Source: Clostridia bacterium (GTDB lineage Bacteria > Bacillota_A > Clostridia > Lachnospirales > Cellulosilyticaceae). Taken from it: a DNA stretch of 18,117 nt. The stretch is from contig JARBTY010000046.1 in NCBI GenBank assembly GCA_029239935.1, positions 1 to 18,117 on the forward strand, given 5' to 3'. The translations under genes were made by a program, and so were the position numbers. The notes under the pieces are model-generated. The model was not told the DNA's origin. It ran no database searches and saw only the letters and a program-made list of their open reading frames with translations. This document shows positions 1-6,272 of the stretch, piece by piece. Each line of letters opens with the position of its first letter. Positions within the stretch are counted from its first letter, which is position 1.

Positions 1-125
1 ACTAATCCTTTATTTGCTAGTTTGTCCAACGGACTCTATATATTGAAAATATTTTTCTGCGTCGCAAATGAATGGCGCAGTGTATGAACAGACACCTTTT
101 TGCTTTTTATTATCAAGAACATCTA
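1..125 (-). pseudogene. Tyrosine recombinase (integrase) remnant, internally deleted, runs off the left edge
   Basis: Read on the minus strand from 122, one frame gives a stretch containing VSVHTLRHSFAT (positions 95 to 60). This is the box-II HxLRHSFAT motif, with catalytic His and Arg, of XerC/D-like and IS-associated tyrosine recombinases. Eight codons later there is a TAG (38-36), and the same frame continues with SPLDKLANKG, which resembles the extreme C terminus of these enzymes (an I-x-SPLD-type ending). The roughly 30-35 residues normally between these blocks, including the LLGH segment and the catalytic Tyr, are absent, and the TAG sits where Gln or Lys is usual. A TAG at 125-123 also blocks the frame upstream. 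The protein cannot be active. I infer a decayed mobile-element gene with an internal deletion. Further traces may lie up to about 170 in another frame, but these are too weak to claim. Confidence 0.6.
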
Positions 126-188
126 AAATTTTTTTATATCTTACTATCCCCTTTCTTCGTATGTATAATCATTTAAAATATTAATTAA

Positions 189-210
189 CTATATATTTTA
201 TATTATATCA
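189..210. repeat. 22-bp AT-rich repeat, copy 1 (contains TATAAT on the minus strand)
   Basis: These 22 bases are identical to 1842-1863 and lie in the same orientation. The similarity continues for about ten more bases with one indel in a T-rich run. On the minus strand each copy reads GATATAATATAAAA, with a perfect -10 hexamer. This copy lies in the otherwise empty stretch 126-240, upstream of the recombinase remnant. It could be a duplicated promoter segment or chance similarity in very AT-rich DNA. Confidence 0.45.
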
Positions 211-240
211 CTTTTTTCTAAAAATTTCATAAAAAATAAG

Positions 241-372
241 CTACAAAACCTGTAAGATAGACTTCGCAACTTGCTTATTACACTTGTTTTTACATAGTTT
301 TGTACACTTTTCACTTAAGCCATAGCAGTTATTTGTCCTATACCTTTTTTCATAAAATATAACATATGACAT
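241..372 (-). CDS. Possible small Cys-rich protein (43 aa), unknown
   Basis: From an ATG at 372 this frame encodes a 43-residue basic peptide with four cysteines spaced C16-x6-C23-x3-C27-x3-C31, a pattern that could bind metal or form disulfides. An AAGGG seven bases before the ATG is a modest ribosome binding site. The gene would begin 28 bases downstream of the SRPBCC gene stop and could be cotranscribed with it. A longer reading from 435 overlaps the SRPBCC gene and is less likely. There is no recognisable family and no membrane segment. It may be a random open frame. Confidence 0.28.
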   Translation of the reverse strand: MSYVIFYEKRYRTNNCYGLSEKCTKLCKNKCNKQVAKSILQVL

Positions 373-400
373 ATTCTTACCCTTAAAATGAAAGCAAGTT

Positions 401-862
401 TCATGTATTTCCTTCAACACGTCTCTTGAAAGCAAGGTTCATTTGATGATAACCAATTTCAGTTTTTTTAATCATCCCCCCCATTAATAAAACTATCGGA
501 CCCCGAAACTTTTCTATTTGCCGAAATCGCGTTTTCCCTCCTGTGAGAGGTTCTAGCAAAAAAGCATGATCACCGCGATATACGACCTTGAGAAAGCTAC
601 CACCCCAAAGAATTTCTTCATATAGTTTTACCACATAAACTTCTGGTTTAAAGATCATTGGTCTCAATCCTGGCGGAATGACCTTGATACGCATATGCTC
701 ACCAATTTGAAGATTTCCCTCAACAACTGGAATAAACGGATTCCATAATTCCCATGATTTAAAGTCCACGAGCATTTCCCAGACTTTCTGCGGCTGTGCT
801 TCAATATCAATCCATGTATCTAAGACACGATACATTCTTCTAAAGGTATTATTATAATACAT
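401..862 (-). CDS. SRPBCC-fold (polyketide cyclase/START-like) protein
   Basis: This is a 153-residue soluble protein of the SRPBCC/Bet v1-like superfamily, helix-grip proteins that bind small hydrophobic ligands. The visible signs are the opening strand RVLDTWIDIEAQPQKVWEML, the following D-x-x-S-W-x-x-WNPFIP block (usual form 'W..WNP.' after the first helix), and a long C-terminal helix with a Gly/Met-rich start. Length is typical. I chose the ATG at 862 rather than the longer frame to 922 because AAAGGAG sits six bases before it and because the family fold begins there. No ligand or pathway can be named. The gene stands between a membrane-protein gene upstream and a possible Cys-rich mini-ORF downstream, with no obvious link to the sugar genes. 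Confidence 0.75.
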   Translation of the reverse strand: MYYNNTFRRMYRVLDTWIDIEAQPQKVWEMLVDFKSWELWNPFIPVVEGNLQIGEHMRIKVIPPGLRPMIFKPEVYVVKLYEEILWGGSFLKVVYRGDHAFLLEPLTGGKTRFRQIEKFRGPIVLLMGGMIKKTEIGYHQMNLAFKRRVEGNT

Positions 863-905
863 GATAGTCTCCTTTAATTCACAACATAGTATTGGGGGCT
901 CATAT

Positions 906-966
906 AACGTCCCTGTGTTCAAGACACCCTAGGTACTTAGCCAGACTCGGCTTAGTGTTTAGGGTG
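906..966. repeat. GC-richer nested inverted repeat, possible mobile-repeat remnant
   Basis: Between two AT-rich genes lies a patch with nested arms: CACCCTA (925-931) pairs with TAGGGTG (960-966), and inside it AGCC (939-942) pairs with GGCT (949-952). No T-run follows on either strand, so it does not look like a terminator. The adjacent 906-920 reads GAACACAGGGACGTT on the minus strand, which resembles half of the palindromic repeats mobilised by REP-associated (Y1-type) transposases in Firmicutes. That resemblance is from memory and only partial. Confidence 0.35.
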
Positions 967-1006
967 CGTGCGGCTCTGCTACAAAGATGTGATATTAAAT
1001 TGTTTT

Positions 1007-1795
1007 TTAATGGAAGTCGCTACTCTCTTTTGCTTTTCCTAATCTTTCCATAGCAACTATAGAAATTAACACTGTAAATGGTGCAATCAGCATGCCAGGT
1101 ATACTTCTTACAAGAGAATATATAATTTGTAGTCCAATACTTATTTCATTCATATTTTGGTAAAAACTAGAAGCCATTATTGGCACTGTAAGGACTATAG
1201 GTATTAATGTGATTATCAACACTTTAAAAAAATTACCTTTTACCAATTGTTTACTGTATGAGAAAACCCTTGTTTCATTTGGGTGTAAAACAACTGCATA
1301 AATAGAGAAATAGAATATTGTACTTAAATACACTGCTGGCAACAACCCAACAATAACAAGTAACCCTCTCATTTGTAATGATATACCCATTAAACTTCCA
1401 TAAAATATACCAAACATTATCAATATTATGGGTATAAATAAGATCAATCCAAATAATAATGTTATTCCAATATATCTCCAAGTTGTATGCTTTGCCTCTT
1501 CATAACTATGAGATATCATTACATCTTCACCACATAGTAAGCTATTTGAAGCAATTATCATCGTTACGGAGAATCTAGATGTAAAATATACACTAATTAC
1601 CACTACAACTAGATTAACAAATGACAACAACACTTGTAGCGGTGATATTCCTATTGAGGTAATAATAATGCCAAATATCCCGATAGAAGTAGAAATAATT
1701 GTACTCATTAAACTTATCAATAGTAGGGTTTTCCATCTTTCTTTGTATGTAACAATAGAAACTTTTACTATGTCACCAATACTAATCTCGTTCAT
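1007..1795 (-). CDS. Multi-pass membrane protein, unknown
   Basis: This is a 262-residue integral membrane protein with about six hydrophobic segments (near residues 23-46, 53-73, 107-134, 143-168, 190-210 and 225-250) and short basic ends. Two similar amphipathic stretches precede membrane segments, one around residues 97-108 (SYEEAKHTTWRY) and one around 178-190 (FSYSKQLVKGNFF). This suggests an internally repeated architecture seen in several uncharacterised Firmicute membrane families. The start at 1795 is well supported by AGGAGG seven bases before the ATG. A promoter-like TATAAT lies at 1855-1860. I do not recognise the function. Nothing in the context ties it to the rhamnose genes. Confidence 0.75.
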   Translation of the reverse strand: MNEISIGDIVKVSIVTYKERWKTLLLISLMSTIISTSIGIFGIIITSIGISPLQVLLSFVNLVVVVISVYFTSRFSVTMIIASNSLLCGEDVMISHSYEEAKHTTWRYIGITLLFGLILFIPIILIMFGIFYGSLMGISLQMRGLLVIVGLLPAVYLSTIFYFSIYAVVLHPNETRVFSYSKQLVKGNFFKVLIITLIPIVLTVPIMASSFYQNMNEISIGLQIIYSLVRSIPGMLIAPFTVLISIVAMERLGKAKESSDFH

Positions 1796-1841
1796 ATTAA
1801 ATCCTCCTAAAATTTTTTTATCTATATATCAAAAATATTTT

Positions 1842-1863
1842 CTATATATTTTATATTATATCA
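1842..1863. repeat. 22-bp AT-rich repeat, copy 2 (promoter region of the 262-aa membrane protein)
   Basis: Exact copy of 189-210. On the minus strand it carries TATAAT (1855-1860), about 60 bases upstream of the ATG at 1795, so here it plausibly forms the -10 region of that gene. Confidence 0.45.
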
Positions 1864-1883
1864 TTTTTTCTGATAATTACACA
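1855..1883 (-). promoter_or_regulatory. Putative promoter of the 262-aa membrane protein gene
   Basis: Minus-strand -10 TATAAT at 1855-1860 and a weak -35 TGTGTA at 1878-1883, 17 bases apart. The -10 matches the consensus perfectly but the region is very AT-rich, so specificity is low. Confidence 0.35.
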
Positions 1884-1941
1884 GATAATTACTCTTATTT
1901 TATCTGTCAATTTATTTCCTAAATGACTGTAATTAAAAACT

Positions 1942-1981
1942 AAAAAAACTCCTAACCTTTGTTATCAAAGAGGTTAGGAGT
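1942..1981 (-). terminator. Intrinsic terminator overlapping the stop of the 154-aa membrane protein gene
   Basis: ACTCCTAACC (1948-1957) and GGTTAGGAGT (1972-1981) form a perfect 10-bp stem. The loop contains further TTTG/CAAA pairing. On the minus strand the stem is followed by seven T's. The stop codon (1976-1974) lies inside the stem. Confidence 0.85.
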
Positions 1982-2438
1982 CTTGCTTTTCACCTTTTTT
2001 CTTAAGACTTCCTATAGCCGTCAGAAATATGGCACAAAACGGTGCAGCATAAATTATACTATCTGGTATCTGACTGGAAATATTTAAGATACCCATCAAT
2101 GGAAAATTCCAAACCATCATTTCTATTGGGCCAAAATAATACGTCCCCCTATTTATAAATAGTACTAATGATACTACTATTAATAATAAAGCATCACTTG
2201 TTCCAATTAAACCAATAATAAGACCATTTTTAAACCCAGTCTTATTTCTTAACCCATAAATCAGCCAACTACCTAAAAATAAAATTCCTACTATTACCTC
2301 CATTATTCTTACAAATATATTAGACCATTGCCAAGAAAAGCTAAAGAATACAAATGATGCAAGTCGTAAAATAATCGATATTAATAATAGTTTTATGCCA
2401 TGACGCACATTATTTTTGTTCATTGCTATCTTGTTCAT
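1974..2438 (-). CDS. Small multi-pass membrane protein, unknown
   Basis: A 154-residue membrane protein with four hydrophobic segments (about residues 14-33, 42-62, 71-95 and 126-144), a basic N terminus and a KKKGEK tail. The ATG at 2438 is chosen because in-frame stops (TGA TGA) lie directly upstream and GGAAG sits nine bases before it. A tiny overlapping frame (2452 to 2408) encodes MEDVMNEQDSNEQK and overlaps this start in another frame, possibly the tail of a lost upstream gene. A promoter-like -10 lies at 2524-2529, and a strong terminator covers the end, so it is probably a single-gene unit. I do not recognise the family. Confidence 0.7.
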   Translation of the reverse strand: MNKIAMNKNNVRHGIKLLLISIILRLASFVFFSFSWQWSNIFVRIMEVIVGILFLGSWLIYGLRNKTGFKNGLIIGLIGTSDALLLIVVSLVLFINRGTYYFGPIEMMVWNFPLMGILNISSQIPDSIIYAAPFCAIFLTAIGSLKKKGEKQDS

Positions 2439-2523
2439 TCATCACGTCTTCCATCTGACCAAGAAATGATTAATGAAGTGATTAAAACAAATCTATTATT
2501 TAATGATTAGTTTGTATTTTCTA

Positions 2524-2552
2524 ATTATATCATGTTATGTGGGTACTTAACA
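2524..2552 (-). promoter_or_regulatory. Putative promoter of the 154-aa membrane protein gene
   Basis: Minus-strand TATAAT at 2524-2529 with a weak -35 TGTTAA at 2547-2552, 17 bases apart. A short palindrome, GGGT and ACCC around 2541-2555, overlaps the -35. Three TGATTA(A) repeats lie downstream on the plus strand at 2467, 2479 and 2504. Confidence 0.4.
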
Positions 2553-2585
2553 CCCAAACAAGCTTTATTCTGATATAAAAGCCAG

Positions 2586-2635
2586 CAAAAATAAATGTCC
2601 TCTGAAAGATACACCGTTCTTTCTGGAGGACATTT
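2586..2635 (-). terminator. Intrinsic terminator of the rhamnose transport operon
   Basis: Arms 2593-2609 and 2618-2635 pair over about 16 bp (AAATGTCCTC with GAGGACATTT, plus GAAAGA with TCTTTC) with one bulge. On the minus strand the stem runs into ATTTATTTTTGC. It lies about 45 bases after the rhaM stop. Confidence 0.75.
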
Positions 2636-2681
2636 TGATAGATCAGATTATATGAGGCTTAAGTTCATTGACTGCCTTTCA

Positions 2682-3008
2682 TTATTTTAAGTAAAATACT
2701 TCTCTCATAGCTACTATGGGGTTAGGTTCTGAAAAGTCAAATGACCCTTCTACCATCTGAGATGTGATAGCATTCCATCTGTTGCAAGCTTCGCTTTTAT
2801 CAATATAAGCAAAGGCACTTTCTGTATCATCACATTCAAATACATAAAAAAATTGATTACCATTTTGAAAGATAGAATAATTTTTAATACCGGCCTTAGA
2901 ATGCTCTTCTAAAATCTCTGGCCATGCATTGAGATGCATCTCCACATATTCTTCTAAACATTCTTCTTTGATAGACCATGTCCATGCAAGTTTGTTGCTG
3001 TTCTCCAT
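2682..3008 (-). CDS. rhaM: L-rhamnose mutarotase
   Basis: A 108-residue protein of the RhaM/RhaU family (E. coli RhaM has 104 residues), which interconverts the alpha and beta anomers of L-rhamnose in the cytoplasm so that the isomerase receives the right form. The visible family features are an aromatic first strand (LAWTWSIK), then YVEMHLNAWPEI, where His25 aligns with the catalytic His of the E. coli enzyme in RRHNPIWPEL. Next come NYSIF, the acidic Cys/Trp block EACNRWN and the C-terminal EVFYL signature. I chose the ATG at 3008 because a perfect AGGAGGT precedes it; a start at 3053 would add an unrelated leader. It is the last gene after the sugar ABC importer, separated from the binding-protein gene by a hairpin. 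Its presence is the best single evidence that the importer carries rhamnose. Confidence 0.9.
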   Translation of the reverse strand: MENSNKLAWTWSIKEECLEEYVEMHLNAWPEILEEHSKAGIKNYSIFQNGNQFFYVFECDDTESAFAYIDKSEACNRWNAITSQMVEGSFDFSEPNPIVAMREVFYLK

Positions 3009-3075
3009 TATAAAAACCTCCTTAAAATGTATGAGATTATTTTCAAGTTTCATTACTCATTTAAAATAGAGAAAG

Positions 3076-3101
3076 AAGCCCGACTCTTTGGAGACAGGCT
3101 T
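3076..3101 (-). terminator. Hairpin between the binding-protein gene and rhaM (attenuator or processing site)
   Basis: AAGCC...CTC (3076-3086) pairs with GAG...GGCTT (3091-3101) with two internal mismatches and a TTTG loop. The plus strand has a clear T-run after it; the minus strand has only CTTTCTCTATTTT. In the direction of transcription it would be a partial terminator, or would shield the 3' end of the abundant binding-protein message and lower rhaM expression. Confidence 0.5.
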
Positions 3102-3128
3102 TTTTCTTTATACTGCTAAATCTCTTTT

Positions 3129-4211
3129 TTAGTATACGCTTTTCCATTCTTCAATGTTTGCTGGCTCAAATTTGAATGGGTCTCCAAGCATGATTTCTGT
3201 GCCGTCACCAGCTGTAATAATTTCTTTTTCTCCAAGTCTGCCCGCTGTAAATTTATCGCCTGCTGCACCTGTGATGGTTCCATCAGCAAGAGCCATTGCA
3301 GCGTAAGCACCTAAGTAACCTACATCAATTGGATTCCATAAGTACATCCATGGGCAAACACCATTTGTAATGTATTCAGCCATTTCACTTGGAAGTCCAA
3401 GTCCTGTTAAAACAACTTTATCTACTAAACCTTTATCTGTTAAAACTTTACCTGCTGCAGCCATACCTACTGTAGTAGGTGAAATAATACCTTTAAGATC
3501 TGGATAAGCTTTTAGTAAAGCTTCTGTTTCTGAAGTACTCTTGTCACGAAGGTCATCGCCATAAGCTACTTTTACAAGTTCCATATCAGCATATTTAGGA
3601 TCTTCAAGTTCTTTTTGCATCCACTCTATCCAGAGATTTTGGTTGGCAGCTTGTGAAGTTGCACTAAGGACAGCAATCTGACCTTTTCCGCCTATCATTT
3701 CCGAAATAGCTTGAACCTGTACACGACCGATACGTTCTGGATCTGCTTGGTTAACGTGTACCATACGGCTTGCTGCATTAACACTTGAGTCAAGTGATAA
3801 TACTTTAATCCCTGCATTCATAGCTTTTTTAAGTACTGGTTCTAATGCATCTGGGTCATTACCTGCAAGTGCTATAACTGTAACTTTTTGAGCTATCGCT
3901 TCTTCTATCATTTGAATTTGTGCTTCTGCTGTTGGTTCTGCTGGTGCCTTTAAAATAACTTCTCCAGCTCCTGCTTCTTCTATTGCAGCTTTAAAACCTT
4001 CTGCTTCTTTTTCATTGTATGGATTTCCTGTGCTTTTAACAATCAGAACGAATTTTTTTGCTTCCCCGTTAGCTGTAGCTTCTGGAGTTGCTTCTGCAGT
4101 CGTTCCTGCAGCTGCCTCTGGTGCTGCTGGTTTGCTTGCGCATCCCGCTAAACTTGAAGCGAGTAACACGGTTCCAATGCTAAGTGCTAATAATTTTTTA
4201 ATTTTTTTCAT
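3129..4211 (-). CDS. rhaS: Rhamnose-binding lipoprotein of the ABC importer (RhaS type)
   Basis: A 360-residue extracytoplasmic solute-binding protein (periplasmic binding protein family 4, RbsB/LsrB-like). It has a lipoprotein signal (KKIKK, hydrophobic core, LAGC lipobox with Cys24), then an Ala/Pro/Thr-rich linker to about residue 50, then the two-lobed sugar-binding domain starting FVLIVKSTGNPY. Blocks such as YGDDLRDKSTSE, PDLKGIISPTTVGMAAAGK, VLTGLGLPSEM and the C-terminal LWNPIDVGYLGAYAA are as I remember the RhaS subfamily. The ATG at 4211 has GGGGG eight bases before it. It lies downstream of its ATPase and two permeases, with a hairpin after it. Substrate L-rhamnose is inferred from subfamily features plus neighbouring rhaM and rhaB. 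AI-2 (LsrB) is the main alternative but does not fit those neighbours. Confidence 0.88.
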   Translation of the reverse strand: MKKIKKLLALSIGTVLLASSLAGCASKPAAPEAAAGTTAEATPEATANGEAKKFVLIVKSTGNPYNEKEAEGFKAAIEEAGAGEVILKAPAEPTAEAQIQMIEEAIAQKVTVIALAGNDPDALEPVLKKAMNAGIKVLSLDSSVNAASRMVHVNQADPERIGRVQVQAISEMIGGKGQIAVLSATSQAANQNLWIEWMQKELEDPKYADMELVKVAYGDDLRDKSTSETEALLKAYPDLKGIISPTTVGMAAAGKVLTDKGLVDKVVLTGLGLPSEMAEYITNGVCPWMYLWNPIDVGYLGAYAAMALADGTITGAAGDKFTAGRLGEKEIITAGDGTEIMLGDPFKFEPANIEEWKSVY

Positions 4212-4286
4212 TTTTTTTACCCCCGTATTTTTTCTTATTTAAAAGAGCCTACGCCCATTTAAACCATTCACATAAAATCTCTTACC

Positions 4287-5282
4287 CTACGCAATCTTCT
4301 TTTTCTTAAAGCTGCTCAAATTAATATTAGGTATTGTTACCGCAATGATTAATATGATACCTATAATGATCATCAGCATTTGTGCTGGTACATTGATAAG
4401 TCCTAGACCGTAACGAAGGAGTCCTATAATAAAGATTGAAATAACCGCTCCTAACATGCGGCCTTTCCCTCCCAAAGTACTAATGCCTCCTAGTACAACC
4501 ATTGCTATAACATCCATTTCATAGCCTGTAGCTACGTTTGGACGGGCACTTCCTGTTCTTGATATAAGAAATAAGGCTGTTACAGACGCCATAAATCCCA
4601 TAAGTGTAAAAACGATAACTTTAATTTTATCTGTCTTAATACCAGAATAGCGACAAGCTGTAATGTTATTACCCATACCATACACACTTCTTCCAAAGGT
4701 GGTTTTGTGAAGGAGCAGTCCAAATAGTATAGCAAATACGATGAATGCAATCAACATAAAAGGAACTGTCCCCACATACCCCCAACCTAAATAGGAATAC
4801 CACTCTGGAAATTTACCTGCTGCCTGATCTTCTAAAATAATGTAGGCAATCCCTCTAAAAATAATCATGGTGGACAATGTAACAATCATGGCTGGAAGTT
4901 CTTTGAACTTAACAATCAGTAAGCCATTGATTAGACCACATACTGCACCAACTGTTAACCCTAACATTATAGCAAGCGGCATCGGTAACCCCATGTTAAA
5001 AGTTACCGCCATAATCACTGCTGACAATGCCGTGGTTGAAGCGATGGATATATCAATATCACCTAATATGATAATAAATACCATCGGCAGTACCATAAAA
5101 GCTTTATCTAAAAAGGTCATCGAAGCATCCATGATGCCTGTAAAGCTTAAATAATATGGTGATAGATTAGCATTCATAATATTGATGATAATAAATACGC
5201 CAACTAACATCCATTCCCATTGGAAGAAAAACTGTTTTAAGTTAAACTTTTTTGTGTTTTCTACTATTCTTTTATTTTCCAT
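4287..5282 (-). CDS. Sugar ABC transporter permease, RhaP/RhaQ type (second of two)
   Basis: A 331-residue polytopic membrane protein of the RbsC/LsrC/LsrD permease family, with a cytoplasmic N terminus of about 22 residues and some eight to ten membrane segments. Diagnostic is the GDIDISIASTTALSAV block (residues 74-89), the counterpart of GIDLSxGS in ribose permeases, and VLGGISTLGGKGRMLGA near the C terminus. The N-terminal QWEWMLV...LSPYYLSFTGIMDAS resembles rhizobial RhaQ as I remember it, so it is probably the RhaQ partner. The start is three bases after the stop of the first permease, with AGGAGG inside that gene's last codons. The gene pair forms a heterodimeric channel with the ATPase encoded upstream. 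Confidence 0.88.
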   Translation of the reverse strand: MENKRIVENTKKFNLKQFFFQWEWMLVGVFIIINIMNANLSPYYLSFTGIMDASMTFLDKAFMVLPMVFIIILGDIDISIASTTALSAVIMAVTFNMGLPMPLAIMLGLTVGAVCGLINGLLIVKFKELPAMIVTLSTMIIFRGIAYIILEDQAAGKFPEWYSYLGWGYVGTVPFMLIAFIVFAILFGLLLHKTTFGRSVYGMGNNITACRYSGIKTDKIKVIVFTLMGFMASVTALFLISRTGSARPNVATGYEMDVIAMVVLGGISTLGGKGRMLGAVISIFIIGLLRYGLGLINVPAQMLMIIIGIILIIAVTIPNINLSSFKKKKIA

Positions 5283-5285
5283 AGC

Positions 5286-6260
5286 TTATATCTTCCTCCT
5301 CATGAGATTTTCTTTTGTAGCACGCCTTTTTACATAAGCATTCATAAGGATTGCTACAAGGATAATGCAGCCTTGTATTGCATTTTGCCAAAAAGGAGAA
5401 ACATTGATAAGCGGCAGTGCATTATTTAAAATACCCAGTAGCAATGCGCCTACTAAAAGTCCAGAAACTTTACCATACCCTCCAGCTACACTCACACCGC
5501 CAAGTACACAAGCTGCTATGACATTCAGCTCGTAACCTGTCGCTGTATCTCCTTGTGCAGAAGCAAACTTGGATACCCATAAAACCCCAGCGAGACCAGA
5601 TAAAGAACCCATTAAAGTATAGACAAGAAGCAGCGTTTTCTTTGTGTTAATACCACTGATTTTCGCAGATGCCACATTGCTACCTACTGCATAAATCTGT
5701 CTGCCTGTTCTTGTATAATTGATAAAATAGTAGAATACAATGTAAATCACTATGGCTATAAATATCAGCGTATTAATCCCTAGAATCGAACCTGTTGCTA
5801 TGCCTTTAAAGCTTTCTGGCATCTGATGGGCGCTGACCCACTTGCCGCCGCTGGACATAAAGGTTAGCCCTCTATAAACATTCATCATTCCCAAAGAGGC
5901 AATGATTGGAAAAACCCCAAACATAGATACTAAGAATCCAACAATGAATCCACAAACCGTGCCTACTGCTACACCGATAAGTATCGCTACAATAGGAGAT
6001 ATCCCTGGATTGTTACTGACTACAAGGGATGCTGTCATGCCGGATAATGCCAGCGTTGATCCAATGGATAAGTCGATCCCAGCTGTCAAAAGAACCATCA
6101 TCATACCCACAGCTAATATACTTAGTATGGCTGTATTAGTAAGGAGGTCATTGATGTTTTCAAAGCTTAAAAAACTTGGATTTTTGAACTGTATAAAAAC
6201 GCAAAGTATAACGATAAATACAAGTAATCCCATCTCTCTGAATTTAGAAATATTACGCAT
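5286..6260 (-). CDS. Sugar ABC transporter permease, RhaP/RhaQ type (first of two)
   Basis: A 324-residue RbsC-family permease. GIDLSIGSTLALSGM (residues 61-75) is the family's conserved motif, and VLGGVSVAGGYGKVSG near the C terminus the second one. About eight to ten hydrophobic segments are visible. The start at 6260 has AGGAGG seven bases upstream. It lies 12 bases after the ATPase stop and is evidently cotranscribed. It is clearly divergent from the permease encoded next, which points to a heterodimeric channel as in the RhaPQ and LsrCD systems. By exclusion this is the RhaP-type subunit, but I cannot fix the naming from sequence alone. Confidence 0.88.
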   Translation of the reverse strand: MRNISKFREMGLLVFIVILCVFIQFKNPSFLSFENINDLLTNTAILSILAVGMMMVLLTAGIDLSIGSTLALSGMTASLVVSNNPGISPIVAILIGVAVGTVCGFIVGFLVSMFGVFPIIASLGMMNVYRGLTFMSSGGKWVSAHQMPESFKGIATGSILGINTLIFIAIVIYIVFYYFINYTRTGRQIYAVGSNVASAKISGINTKKTLLLVYTLMGSLSGLAGVLWVSKFASAQGDTATGYELNVIAACVLGGVSVAGGYGKVSGLLVGALLLGILNNALPLINVSPFWQNAIQGCIILVAILMNAYVKRRATKENLMRRKI

Positions 6261-6272
6261 TTTTTTTCCTCC

